From: Solea solea
Lineage: Eukaryota > Chordata > Actinopteri > Pleuronectiformes > Soleidae
NCBI RefSeq assembly: GCF_958295425.1
Contig: NC_081142.1
Coordinates: forward strand, 18,507,284 to 18,571,283
Length of the DNA stretch: 64,000 nucleotides
Direction of reading: 5' to 3'
Below, piece by piece: positions 26,501-40,400 of this stretch. Below the pieces are notes generated by a model that was given only the letters and a program-made list of their open reading frames with translations, was not told the DNA's origin and did no database searches. Position 1 is the stretch's first letter. Each line of letters begins with the position of its first letter. A program made the translations under genes and the position numbers.

Positions 26501-28087
26501 TTCCAGCTGAAGTTAAACACGAGCTGTAATCATATCCATAGCATGAAACAGCTTCTCAGGATTCGTTCGAATTTCCGGCCTCTGGTTGGAACTGACATTG
26601 ATATTCCACACAGAGTGGGATGTATTTGCTTTTAATCTCCGGAAAGTTTGAATGAAGGTCGCCATGCTCGATAAAATATTCAGTGTGAAGTGACAGAAAT
26701 AAACCTTATTTGGGGTCGAGCTTCTTGCTTTGATCAATGGGGTCGTTCATGAAAATACTGTTATGTTTCTCATGGAGCAGGTTCTGTTAATGTATCAGTC
26801 TTTATGCATGAGTCTTGTTTTAGCTGTGTATTGATGACATTGAGACCCCAACGCCCCCAAATTGATTATTGTCAATCACATTTGATTGACTCAGTCCAGT
26901 TGTAGTTGAATTTTAGATTAGATGATTCATCATAGACATGTTCATTTGACGATGGAAGAGGAGAGACACAAATGGTGGATGGTATAAATTGAATTCATTC
27001 TTTTTCAGCTAAATCTTCTATTTAAAGTTACAGTGTGTAAAAGTTAGCTCGCAGAAATCAAGTATATTATATATATAAGTGTTATTACTGTTATCAATGA
27101 TGGATTTACTGCAGGTTGGTTGTCTCTAAACCAGAGGAGGAAAATGCATAAATGCTGCTTTTTTAATATAAAATGCCTTATTAGGTCAAATACTGTGTAT
27201 ATTCCTCTTATCATATCACATCGGCAACTATAGCACCAGGTCTATCGTCTGACTTTTCCTAAATGTTCCTAGAATGAATTCAGAATTTGGGAAAACTGCT
27301 TTCTCCTTCTATGCACTTTGGACATGAAATGTGCTGCAAAACATAGTTTCATTACAGATACCGCCTTCTTTAAACACCTTTATGATAATAAAGGTGTTAT
27401 CAGGATAATCAGGCCGTCTGGATTTATTTTGATTTTATGATTGTAGACTCGCATAGACTCCACGGAAGTCCAGAGGGCTATCGTAATGGCAAGTATATGG
27501 GCGCAAAGCTCTATTTCTCTGCTTTCTGGTATCCATCCATCCATCTTCTACTGCTTTATCCTCCATATGAGGGTCATGCGAGGTGCTGTGCCAACCTGGA
27601 CAGATCGCCAGTCCATAGTTTTTGAATGTTCTAGATATCACAAATGGTAAAGGTGTTATGGTGATGAGAAGTACGCATGCCAAATCATGTCGGCAATGAA
27701 GGGTTAAAGGTGTTTTAAGGACCGTGATTAAAGAAACATGTTGTTTTACATTTGACTTTTTGAGGGGTTCGGATCGAGGATCTTTTTTTTTACTTTTATT
27801 ATGTCTCTCTTTATTACTCTCCTTTAACTACTTCCTTTTAGCTTTTATATTCTGCTCTGAGTTTTATATCTAAAATGATTTTGTCTCCATAATTATTTGT
27901 ACTATTTGTGCTGCTATCTTGATCAGGACTCCCTGGAAGAAGAGATTCTGTATCTCAGTGGGACCTTCCTGGCCAAATAAAGGATAAATCAAATTGTTCT
28001 TACACATCCGTCATCTAGTGCATCTCAATCCACCGTCGAACTGACAAGCGTCTTTGAGTGTCAAGAAAAGCGCCATAAAAATATGAT

Positions 28088-28125
<38 letters not shown>

Positions 28126-31100
28126 ACATTAAAACATGTGTGATAATTACGCACTGGCCGCACATAACTGAGGGAATAAGTCAGCAGGAACGAAACATAC
28201 CTTCCAACAGTTTACGTTTCTTACAAACTTTAAACTTAAGCAAAACTTCTTCAGCCTCGACACTGCTTGTGTGCGCCAAAAACAACATCATCAGAAAACA
28301 CATTCCTATGTCCGCGAGCACAGAAACAACACACAACAAATGACATGGAAAGGAACACGTAACCCAAACATAATGTATGCAGCTACAAGTATGTTTGTCC
28401 AAGTGTATAATTGCTTTGTTTGGTATTTGTGGCCTTAGAATAAGCCGTTCAAATGTAACGAGGCTGCCAACTTGCACTGCCAGGTCTGCCTGAATGGCAT
28501 TTCACAGTTTGATGGAGGAGCTTGCTATGCGTTTATGTCCACGTTAATCTGAAGCCTAAACCATTGATGAAGAGGGAGGAAACAGCAGACAGAGTAGAAA
28601 ACTCATCACAGTTAACAGAGGTTGTATTATTTCTAGTAAATGCCACGATAGTTCTCAGATGCCCTTGAGAAAGCTTCTTTACACTACAGCTTTGCCATTC
28701 ATCCATTCACACCCATTCACTTACATACCCATTCCCATAGCCGTCAGGAGCAACCTGGGCTTATGTAAGTGTCTTGCCCAATGACACATCGGCATGTAGA
28801 CTAGCGGAGCCGGGAATTGAACCCACGATCTTCCAGTTGAAATACGACTCACTCTACCACATCACTCTGCAATCTGCAGTCTCACCACTGGGTGTCACTA
28901 ATTATTACACACTGGATCTTTAACTCGTGTCTTAACTCATCCTGTTGAAAACACTTTTAAGTTTAAAGCTGTAGTGCAAAAACTTGTAAATCTAAACAAA
29001 TATCCGTTGTATTCAATCCAAACTAAATGCAGATTCAGCCTATGAGCTCCACATGAATCTCTCCATAGTGGAGTTTAACAGTTCTGCTAATAAAGGGACA
29101 TGGTAGCACACTTTGGTTCTCTGAAACATGAGCGATGCAATGAGATGCTGAGGCAAAAGTTGAAATACAACAGGAATATGGAGCTAGAGTCGTCCTTTAT
29201 AGAAAGCGCTGTAGGTTCACCTGACTGTGAGGTGTGATGTAAGTCTGGGGCAGGTGGTGACACCAGCAGTGTTTTGGCAAAACCTCAATATATAGCAAAG
29301 TTTTCTCATAAACAAGTGAAACAAGACCAGATTTGTATTTTGTTTACTCTGTGGAGTGACATCAGGGACCCCTGGATATCTCTGTGACAGGCATTATGTC
29401 AAATAAAAGTGTAAGCACGATAAGCAAAGGCGAGCAATAAGTGGATAATTCATTTGGGAGGTTTTTTTTTCATTTCTGTTTTTGGGGTGACCTGGATGTT
29501 TTTTATTCTGGTCAGGGAGGAAAAAGAACTGCTGAGGCAGCAGAGAGAGAGAGAGAGAGAGAGGGAGGGAGGGAGGGAGAGAGTATCATTATTATCATTG
29601 CCTCTGGGCATTTCCCTGCTGGCACAGGAAAGAAAGAAAGACAGAAAAAACCCTCCTCTCTCTCCAACCATGCCAGTGAACTGTCTTTGGGTGCTGCCTT
29701 TTATTTATTATGTATGTGAGTAAGTAGAGTCATGGTGAGTATATACTTCATTACATCAGTCATCCCTATATTTCTATAAGCCAAAGAAAAGCTTGAAACT
29801 GCATCACTCATGTGTATGTGCATGTTGATTTTTCCCATTTGTGTAGCTCATCTGTGTGTACTTGTATTTTAGCGCTTTTCCACCTTCCACTACATAGTCC
29901 CGGCTCGCCTCGCCTCGGCACAGCACAGTGTGGCACGGCTCGACTCTACAAGGTTTAGTTTGTTTTCCATTACTTTAGCACCTCCTCAACGTGGGCGGGG
30001 TCATCACAGCACGGCTGCATGAAACTGCCATAACTCAGTTTTACACATGATACACGTGTTTTGTTTTTAAAAGAAGGACCCCAGGAAGCCAATGGGGATC
30101 CTAATAAATAATAAAAAAAACACACAAACTATTTTCAGCTGTGCTGTCGCTAAATACACCCGACTCCTCTGTTAAATATTGACATTTTAGACATTTCCTT
30201 TGCTAAATGTTAGAGATTAATTTCAGGATTTCAGTCTTTTTAACTGATCTACAGTTCAGCATTGTTCAGTTTGATTCTTGTGTCAGATGTCACGCTCATG
30301 ACTCTTCCAGCGACGACACTCTGTGACCGGCAGTCTGATGATGTCACGCGTAGTATCAGCTCAGCTCGTTTCGAACCTCGCCAGAGCAGGTACTAAAAAA
30401 ATACCAGGTACTATTGCTAATGGAAAAGCAAAATAACCTGCAGTCAAGCCGTGCTGGGACCGTATAGTGGCAAAGCACCATTAGTTACCTTTTTGGGACC
30501 TTGTGTGGACCATAACCTGGTCTTATTTAATGTTTAAATTTCTGGTTCGGTTTAGGACTAAGATTTGAATTGTGGTTAGGTTATGTGTTACTTGTGAGGA
30601 GTAAATAAAGACACATTTATTAAGTTTATTCTGTCTTGTAGCCCAGATCCGGCTGTTTGATTAGACGTGATCACTATATTCTTCCATGATTAGTGTATTA
30701 TTTCACACTGTGTCTGCTAAGAGCTTCTGTTTGTACCCCTCTGTTTAAAGAGTTAAGGTTAGGTTTAGGCATTACCTGAATCTAGATAAAACAATGATGT
30801 GTTTGAGTGACTCACCCATCTCCCCGCCAGATGCTTCACAGCCATCTTCATCATCACAGTCGCTTCCACTGCCTCTGTCTGTCTGCGTGCTCCCTCCTTC
30901 CTCTTCTTCAACTCTCACTCGTGCTTTTCTTGCCCAGCCAAGCTCCACTAACAGCCCCTAAATAAAATACACACACAAGCAAATTTACATAAGCATGATA
31001 TTTCAGACCGTATGCTATTTTTTGTTGATTTGTTGCTGCTTCAGAATATTGTAACAGTGGCATCACTTTCACATCAAGAAAGCAGGTAATTATTTATTTC

Positions 31101-34100
31101 AAGTGAAATCCTTCCTTCAACAATCACAATAAAACAGCAATAATGTAAGAAAAATGATAAATCATGCACAGAAACAAAAAATACCAAGGAAAAATAGACG
31201 CATGATAGGGTAAGATCAAAGGGTAATTGAGGTCATAGTGTCTCTGCATGAATCCATACTTTACTGTTCAGGGAATTCAGTGTGATATGTCCTGTAAGAC
31301 CAGATAAAATAAAATTATTTCAATTATTGGGGCAAATATTCAGTATTTACAGTATTTGTGGATTTATCAAAATATGAGAAGATTACATTTTTGTCAAAAT
31401 TTAAAACTAAGGAAAAAAAAAACATTCGATTTTCAGGTGAAAACAATGACAACGAAATATAATTGGTTCACAAAATGATGAATGCGTATTGTGAGGTGAG
31501 TTAAGGCGGGCGATACATACATTTTAGCTGAAGCCAGAGATAAGGTGGAGGATGTATTAGTCTCACATTTTTATTTTTGTTTTATTTTGCCAGAAGGTAA
31601 CAACATTCTTTATACAGATAGTGAGATGTCACATAGATTATTATTAATGATTTATATTTCCTAAAAACAACTCTGTCCAGCACATGAAATAGAACAATGC
31701 CATGGTGGAGCACAGATGTTTTTTAAATATTACTCACAACTGCATAATGTTTGTGTGTCAATATAAAGTAATTTACAAGTAATATTCAGCTGTAATGTGC
31801 TGTAATTTATGCAAATCATACGCACAATTGTTGTTCTGTTGCTTCCCTGCTGATGAATGTGTACGAACAGAACAGAACATGGACATAAAATGGGTAAAGC
31901 ATTTCACTGATGCTCTGGAATACCAATCTGAGATAGAGTCTACCTTTTTATTTTGGTGTGACTCACTTTACTAGGTAGATGGTGGTTGGGCATTAAGGAG
32001 GCAGACATGTGGACATGTGGACAGCTGGGGAAACAAGGCGAACCAAGGTTATTATATGACAATATGTCCGAGGGGAACGTGGAGACAGACGAGACTGTGT
32101 GCGGTGATTCACCATTGTGCCACTGGACTGCAAATTAGGTCTGAGGGAGGACAAAAATACAATACAGCTAGGTTTCCACCATGACTGTGTTTCTTTAATC
32201 ATGTGAAAAGGTTAGAATTTTAACTTGGTCCATGTGGCATTGAAACTCTCCAGCGATACCAATAACGTGTCAGTGAGTGAAATTATTCAAAGCTTGTAGC
32301 CCCAGACATGTCTGTGCCGTCTAATTAATGATAATTAATGCAGGAAAAACTTCTGGCAACAGTGTGGACGTTGTTATAAAAATACAAAAAAAAGACGGAC
32401 AGCAGAAAACAACAACTCAACAAATGAAATTCTATACAAGAAAGACAGGACCGTGTTACATTAAAAATAATCAACAACTTACACTTTGCAATATTAACAG
32501 TATCGATGACTTTGTAGGACAGAGACGTCTCAAACTCGCGGCCTGAGTTTGAGATGAGTCAAGTTATTTCTCTCTGTTTTTTGAGTAAAAGATTAATGCT
32601 GTATCATAAATAAACTTTTATGGTGAACTAAATGCTGTTCCATATGAACACAGACACTTTTAGTTTGAAATTACCTGAAATATCTCTCACATATTACTAC
32701 AACTACTAATATTCTGTTGTGTTTAGCTAGCTAGCTCGATAGCTAGCTAGCATTATTGTGATATCAAGATGTAATATCGTGATATAAGTTAGAGCTTATA
32801 TTGCACACCCAACAGCAATCCTATAAAAAATAAAGAAAAATAAGATTTCTTTCATAGTTTGTTTTTACTATGTCTAAAAATTGTCACAGCCTCCACTAAA
32901 GCGTTGTATGTTGTACTCTGTTAACAGTACTTATATTAGGCTTAACTCAGGATTTAATTGGCAAATAAATGTAGAGCATTTGCCATGTGATGTTACTAAA
33001 GGCCTGTGATGAGACTAACTCTTGTCTCACTGATGGAATTAAGGTTTTATGAGACTAAGTCAAAGCAGAAAGAGCAAATCATTTCTAAAATTATCCTCAG
33101 CCATGTTGTCATTCGCTGCCACATCAGGAAAAAAAAGGTTGGATGAAGAATGCTGAGTCTACGACCCTTTCAATAGAAGGGCAGCCCTCACAGGCTTGAT
33201 TAGGCTCTTCCTGATTGGCTGAGCAGGAACATACACCTTTTAATTGCCCCATTAGAGGGCAGAGCCTGTGTGAAACATAATCCCCCCCGCTGAAAGGTCT
33301 AATTAACATGTAATACAATCTGGGACAGTGAAAGGTTACAGAAGATTTGAAGAAAGACAGAGAGAGTAAAAAAAAACTTAAAGAACACCAACCCGTTTAA
33401 CGCAAAATAATTAAAATTCCAAGGATGCTTCTTTGTCCTGCTTCATATTTCCTCCCTCCTCTCATCCAAGCAGTGCCAGAGTGTAAATGGCACACGACAG
33501 GCATGAATAGTAATTAATAAATGGCCAGCATTAATGCATGTGCCTCTGATGAACGGCTTCCACCCTCTATGAACAACCCATTCCCTGGATCTTAAAAAGG
33601 ACATGGGGTTTGTTTGTGTGTCTTATATTCTTATTTGTCAAATGGATGGAAAAGAGAAAAAGCATGCTCTTTATGAGCAAAAATAGTTTGCAATGCAGAT
33701 GAGCTGTATTAAATCTGATCATGTTTTAGCCTTGTAACATCATCACCATCATCATGATCATCATCATCACTCCAGAAGATAACATAAGTCCAAAAACATC
33801 ATTCTAACGTGGACCTTATTGTGCTGCATGTTTTGCATGTGATTACATCAGAAGGTTCAGAGAAGACTCAGGGGAATTAGGAAACATATTTTTTGTGTTA
33901 TTAATCAATAATTCAACAATACTTCCTGAGCAGCAAATTGTAAAAACGTTTGATCTGGGGAAGGACAAGACTTGAGCACCTCTTTCCGGCTCTCTGTGGA
34001 ACCCTGGGGAAGTCTGGCCAGTGATGGGAGACACTGACCAATCACAGGACAGTTGAGAGGGAGATCACATTCCCATTGGCTGTTGACACTTAGCCGTAGC

Positions 34101-34441
34101 TCATTCATGCCCCATTCTTTAGAAATTGTGAAGAGCGTCAGACAATAAACGCAACACAACAGTGGCAGAAATTGAGGGGCTCAGAAAAGAGCGCTGCCAT
34201 TCCAAAACATGAATGTTTTTAAGACTGAATTATCAAGTAATTCTCAAGAAATCCTGTCTACTGCAGCTTTAAATCCTCTAATGACAGGGCACGTGCAGGA
34301 TACATTAAATGAATGGCCCTAAAAGAGCAGATCCCATGTATAAATGATTACACGTTGTATATTATGTGTTGTGTGTTTGTGTCAATGGCACGAGGCCATG
34401 CTGACTAAGTGTTTCCTCCGTGTGAATGTAACATGATTAAT

Positions 34442-34492
<51 letters not shown>

Positions 34493-37400
34493 ACCTAAAT
34501 TAGACAAAGCAAAGACAGAACCTCCCCAGGGGGAAACGATAAATAATGGAAAAAGCCCCCCCAATAAAACACATGAACATCTGCAACTAAAAATATTCGA
34601 TAGCTATTGAACAATTTAGTTTGAATGATATTTAAAAAAGAATTATGGAGCCTTTTATATATAGTACATGCAGTGGACTTTGCATTACCGTAATTACGCA
34701 ATAGTTTGTGCTAAAAAAATTCCATTGGTTTCTGAAAGATGAGAAAGTGCATGTCAAAGTCAAAGTGTGGTTATTTGCGGTAATTTCACTTGCACTGTTC
34801 CAGGAAGCCAGCGAATCAGTGTCTTAGTTACCAGAGAGAAAGAGTTGGAAAGGCGCCTGTACATAGTTTTAGTTTTTTGTCCTGATTTTGCACATTGAGA
34901 CAAAGACTCAAACAAATGTTATGTTAAATATGTTTTATACTGTTCAAATTTCAAATTCAACGCACAAAATGTGGTGCTCGTGTACAACTATAGTGGTTTT
35001 TTCAGTTTTTCGTCATTTTAAAATTGTTAACATACTATTTTAACATGCAGTAAATTGGAAAAAACTGCCAGATACTGAAAGTTATTCTGGAAAAATGGGC
35101 AAAAGCACTTACTCACAGGATCATTTACTGGCCCTTTTACGGTTAAAATAAGCAAAAAATAAAGACGGACATTTTGAGGCTTGGGTGTTAAAGGGTTAAC
35201 TGTAGATGCCACAACAAGAAAGGAGTGGCTCAGTGGTTAAGACCCTACCTTGTGTACGAAAGACATCATGGTCGCAAGTTCGATTACACCCCCGGCTAAC
35301 TGTACTTGATTCCATTGTAAGTCGCTTTGGATAAAAGCGTCTGCTAAATGTAATGTAATGTAATGTAAAAGAAACCAACAACAGACAAATGTGTTGTTAG
35401 CTGTGATTTTCTTTGACGTCAAACCATTTGTTTCTCTGCTCTACACAAATCAATCTGTCACTTGAGAGTTCTGAACACAAGCTTTTGCACAAATATTGAC
35501 TCGTACTTGGATTCTGTGCATAATTTTTATGGATTATATTTATATTACTTTATGGATCACCATCGTGCTGTGCTGTGCTGTGCTGTCCAGAATGTCTCTG
35601 AAGGTGCTGCATAAATCAGGTTAAATTGGTGCTTTAATTAATGTATTATTGCGTATGTGTGTTCATCTATGTCTCTGCTGGATGGGCTGCTGACATTTGA
35701 ATTTATTGGATGAAGCAGGGCTTCACATCGGACATGATAATGAATGACTTAGAGCTGGATGATGATTTCATACACACATGTTCGTAGTGAGAACCCTAAG
35801 AGACATAATGCATTCCCTAGCCCCTTACACTAACCTAAACCCAATTCTAACCCTAACTAAACCAGGTCTTAACCCCCAAAATCCTTTAAGAGGCGAGGAT
35901 CAGCCAAAATGTCCTCACAAAGCCAAACATATTATATGAACGCACACAAAAGTTTGCACAGCTATCTTTTTAAGGACTCTGCATTGACTTCCATTCATTT
36001 CTTACCTTAACTAAAACAAGTTAATGTCTAACCCAATCTTACCCTTACCATGTTTCAAATATTAGCACCAAATGCATCCAGTTCCTCAGAAATGAGGTTC
36101 CGCCACATTAGGACCAGGTTTTGGACTCCATGAGGACTACTGGTCCTGACAAGGTCACTTTTTATGCCAGAGTACAAACACACTCTCAGCGCCATGCAGT
36201 ATTGACTGTGCATCACACTACAGAAATATCAGGAATGCGATGTTAATATGTTATTTTAATGATAACATCCAAAGATCACACTAAAAATAGCATCATTGTT
36301 TGATAGCATCATTATCTTAAATATAGATATGAATAATTCCATTCATTAGGGGCAAAGTATGGCATAATTTCTGCAGAAATCTAAGCACCATAATATGTTA
36401 TGGTGCTGTGGTCAAGGTGAGCGCGAGCGAAATAAGAGTACATTTCCAAATTACAGGCTTACAGCAGAGGCCACTGAATATGCAGCATAGTGGGACACAA
36501 ATTATAATTACTTGTGTTTTCCCAAAGTATGAAGTGAGACTGAAATGCAATAACTGTAAAGCTCTAAGTATAAATCATTCAGCATTAATGTTTGGAAAGT
36601 TGACTTATTGATTGCCAGAATAATTCATTACTTTTTCTGTCATCACTGCAGCTTGTTGTGACTGAAAAATATGTCAAAGCAAAGCTGACTGGTTACAGAA
36701 CCATTTTAAGAGGAACTGGGTGTGCACAGGGAACAGGACATTACTACAATGTGTCCACATGAAACAACTTAATCCAAATGTTCTATGTTTGTTTCATTAA
36801 GGTAACAACGGTTTGCACTGATATAAATCCAGATTCCACTCTTAGAACACAGAGCATTTTGACTGCTTTCTTCCATTACTATGTTTAAACATAAAGTATA
36901 TACAGAGGCTATAAGAATATGCAACATAGAGTGTCCTTTTATAGTTATATCCTTTTATTCAGCACAACCTAGGCAATCTGATGAAAAATAAATTTTCACC
37001 AACTATATAAACACACAGGAGCAAAGAGTACTCAAAATGTTTAAAATCGGATTGAATTTGTGAAATTAGGAAATACGTATCAGTTCAAAGTTCACTTGGC
37101 TCGTTTTTATGAACAAAAAAAGAAGAAAAAACAGTCTCATTTGTGACTTCTTCACAATTACTGCTAATTCATATCACTACTAAAAATGTGATATAAAATG
37201 AATCATAACTTTGACTCAACAACACATGAAAGAAGACGAAAAAAAACTTCATATGTTGAAGGAAAGTAAACATCACGGCCTGACTGAGACTACAGGAAAC
37301 AAATAAATTAATTTCATGTCAATATGCTCAAAGGAATAGCCTGTCTATGTGATGTTGATCTAGGTGCAATCATGAAACGTATAGTGGCAGAGAAGGTGTG

Positions 37401-40400
37401 TTTGACTGACAACGTCTGGAAAATGGTTCATTTCTTAAAAAAAGGCTTATGTTGTCCCTGTGATAAGCTGTCAAACTGTCCACAGTGTGTTCCCCGAACT
37501 CTCACCCAGTGTCAGCTGGGATTTCGTGCCAACAACCCTCAAAAGCGGCGCAAAAGACATCAGACGGACGGACATATCTAATTTGGAGGGACTGTGAAAA
37601 GTGTCTCTACCTGTGTTAGCTGTTCCAGTCTCTGTTTCGTCCTCTTCAGGACGGGATCTGTGTTACGAACAGTCACCTCTGGATTTTCCCTCTGGGCTTT
37701 TAAAGTGCTGCCAACCACATGACCGGGATAACTAGAGACAGACAGGAAAAGAGAGAGAGAGAGAAGGAGACTTTAATTCTGGTCAAAAAAATCTATGAGC
37801 AGATGAGTCACATAAAGCACTTAACTCTAAGCTCATCTCTTGGCCGAATCATCATAAATTGAAACCACTTGATTGAGTCAAGCATCCCTTAGCTCACATT
37901 GGATTAACAATACATAATAATACACCCAACCATGAAAACATACAGCAATAAAATGATAAAGGTTTAAGTCACCATGCTTAAAAACATCAGATAAGGCAGA
38001 GAGGACACTGCAAGGACAAGAAACCAATACATTTCAGAATGACTTCACTGTTGATAGTTGTTAACAATTGCAGTTCTCAACTTTTAGTAGTAACTTTAGT
38101 GCTGTATTTGCTTCTCTGTTTTTCCTGTAATTACTAGTCTGTACTGAGCTTCTTCCAATTAAACAAAACCGATTAATCGGGTGGAGTCTTGGAAAGTGAA
38201 AGCAGCGTAGTCCTATTTCCCGTTGTATCTCTGATCAAGTATCACATCTTTTTTCTTTTTTTTTATCTGTGTTCGTATGGGTGTGGGTTGGAGTGGGTGG
38301 ATCTCAAGAAGGATGACGTGACAGAAAAGCAGAAGGGATGAAACAGCAGTTTATGAGTCATATATTTCTTTTTTTTCCCCCATGTTTCCAAGTTCCAAAC
38401 CAGCTTTGCTAGCTAATACAATCAGCCACCAAAGTCACTCACCACACCCTCCAAAAAAAACACAAACATACTCCAGCTATGGCAACCAGGGAAAATAAAG
38501 ATTGTGGGAACCAGTGAGCAGGGATATTGAATCAAAAATGAGTTCAAGTCATTTAACGAAAAGAGATGCTGAGCCTCTGGAGCCATGCTGACTCTGCTGG
38601 TCTGAACTCAGACCCTGCCAGAGGTTTTTGTGTGCTATGTTAAAATAATTTCCTTTTAATGTCCTCAAGTTCAGCTTAGTTTGCTTCTGACAGTGTTGAC
38701 ACTGGTAATTCAATTTATAAATTAGCCTTGAGAAACTTTTTTCACACTTGGTTTTTAAATTAATTTATTCGATTTTTTTAAGATCTTTTTTAAGAACCTC
38801 ATGGAGACTGGACCGACCTTTATTAGCCATATAATTACTACCCGTCTTTGCTTTTCTTTCATGATGAGACACACATTATTACAGTAATGCTGGTTTCTGC
38901 TGCCAATGCAGAGATGAATCCTGGAGGAAAAACTGCCTTAGTTACAGGAAAAGCACAAAATGTAGTGAGGTGACTACATCCTCCTCCTCCTCCTCCTCCT
39001 CCTCCTCCTCCAACTGAACTCTTCCAAAAACACTGTGGGTTTAGATCAGAATCTCCCAGTGTCTCATCATAAAAGTGTCATAATTAACATTATTCAAAAA
39101 AATAATTGTTTGCAATCATCCTCAGTCATCCTAGATCTCAAGAGAAAGCACCTTTTTTTTTTTCACCATAGTAAAAAAAAAATGACGGTCAAAGTAATAA
39201 AAGCAAAACAACAATGGCCTCTTTAGCTGCTAATGAATGAATCACTCACTGAACTCAAACACAGCAGAACCAGTAGCAACAAAGGCAGTTTGCTATTCAT
39301 ATTAAAACTTCATTCATTCATTCATTCATTCATTCAGTCCATCGCAGAGCCTCGTGCTAAAACTTTTCAATGCAATTTAATGAAATATTCATTTTACACC
39401 CTGGTATTCATGTGCTTCCTGGTTACCATGACACATTTCGTTGAGTTCACTATCACCAAACATCTGTTTTTGGGTGTTGTGTGTTCATTGTTAATGTCTC
39501 ATTTATGAATTGACTTATAAACATAAGGAAAATGTAGAATAAACACTCATGTACATACTCCCGAGGTGGCGTGTAATTGTGCTTTTACATTACTTCATTC
39601 ACTTTATGATAAGAGCAACTAAATAATAATATTTGACTCAGTGTGGAGACCAGGATCACAGGGAGCTGAGGGTTTGTGTGTGACTGAAAATCAGTGTTTC
39701 AGCCTCAGGTGACCAGCCACAGTTCAGGTGCGACAATAACTTTCTGAAAAAGGCCTGCAGTGCAGCTACAGTGGCTCCATAACTGCACTATAAACCCTTA
39801 CTGCACTGTAATACAACTATAAAGACACAATGAGGTTTCTTGCTGGCCTTTGCTGGCACAGTGCGCAACCTTTACACTTGATAAAATGTTCTATCACCTA
39901 ATGTTCTGAAGTTTGAGACAGAAGTTTTTATGACAGCGACGCCTTTAAATACTTTTAAAGACTCTGTTATCTTGAGTATAGTTCAGCAAAACTCTTAAGT
40001 GCAAGTTGGACCTGTGAGTTTATTAAAGCGTGGAAGTAAGCCTCATAAATCCAGTTTGAGTTAAGCCCAAAGTTAACTGTCTGACCCACTAATCTAACTT
40101 CACTGATCCCGTTTGGATTGCCACATTTAAAAAAAAAGAGTAAAGTTTCAAACACTACCTTCCTGGAAACTGCTTTTATTCTCATCAAATCTCATCAGTC
40201 TCATAAAAGATGTGTAAACAAGGAATTTAATATTGTTTCTTACCCCATATCTGGGATTAGAGAGCTAATAAAAAACCAGGAATAGCTGGGTAAATGTACC
40301 GACGTGCACAAAACATAATGATTGAGTATTACTGTTAATAACAGGATACTGGTCCACGTGTTCATGAATCACCAGAAAGGGCTTAAAGGAAGGAAGGAAA

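Larger units (their letters stand above)
14506..30815 (-). other. gpc5-like intron 8 (16.3 kb)
   Basis: The longest intron. No further coding exon was recognised. Contents include CA-bordered repeat copies (15004-15165, 20496-20850, and an antisense one near 25785-25870), (TG)n at 15682-15728, (ATT)n at 16495-16519 and (CA)n at 18175-18205. There is also poly-G at 22094-22117, a G-rich run near 23579-23600, a small foldback at 25875-25963, a LINE tail at about 27790-27985, (TTA)n at 28089-28123, a SINE at 28678-28872, (GA)n at 29546-29582 and a foldback MITE at 29871-30482. Open frames inside come from microsatellites or repeats. Confidence 0.75.
30958..37610 (-). other. gpc5-like intron 7 (6.7 kb)
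   Basis: AT-rich, with no additional exon recognised. Contents: GCTAGC palindrome (32726-32751), (CA)n at 34442-34491, a SINE with TGTAA tail (35221-35372), paired CA-bordered repeat copies (35770-36190) and a SINE tail fragment (37480-37570). Confidence 0.75.

Noticed and set aside
14506..30815. Hidden extra exon between exon 8 and exon 9
   Set aside because: The phases already close (G|GA) and no candidate matching the family's pre-GPI segment was found, though a small one cannot be excluded.
37324..37581. 85-codon plus-strand frame rich in cysteine
   Set aside because: Its second half is the tail of a SINE (TGTCAGCTGGGATT...), and the first half has no zinc-finger spacing.
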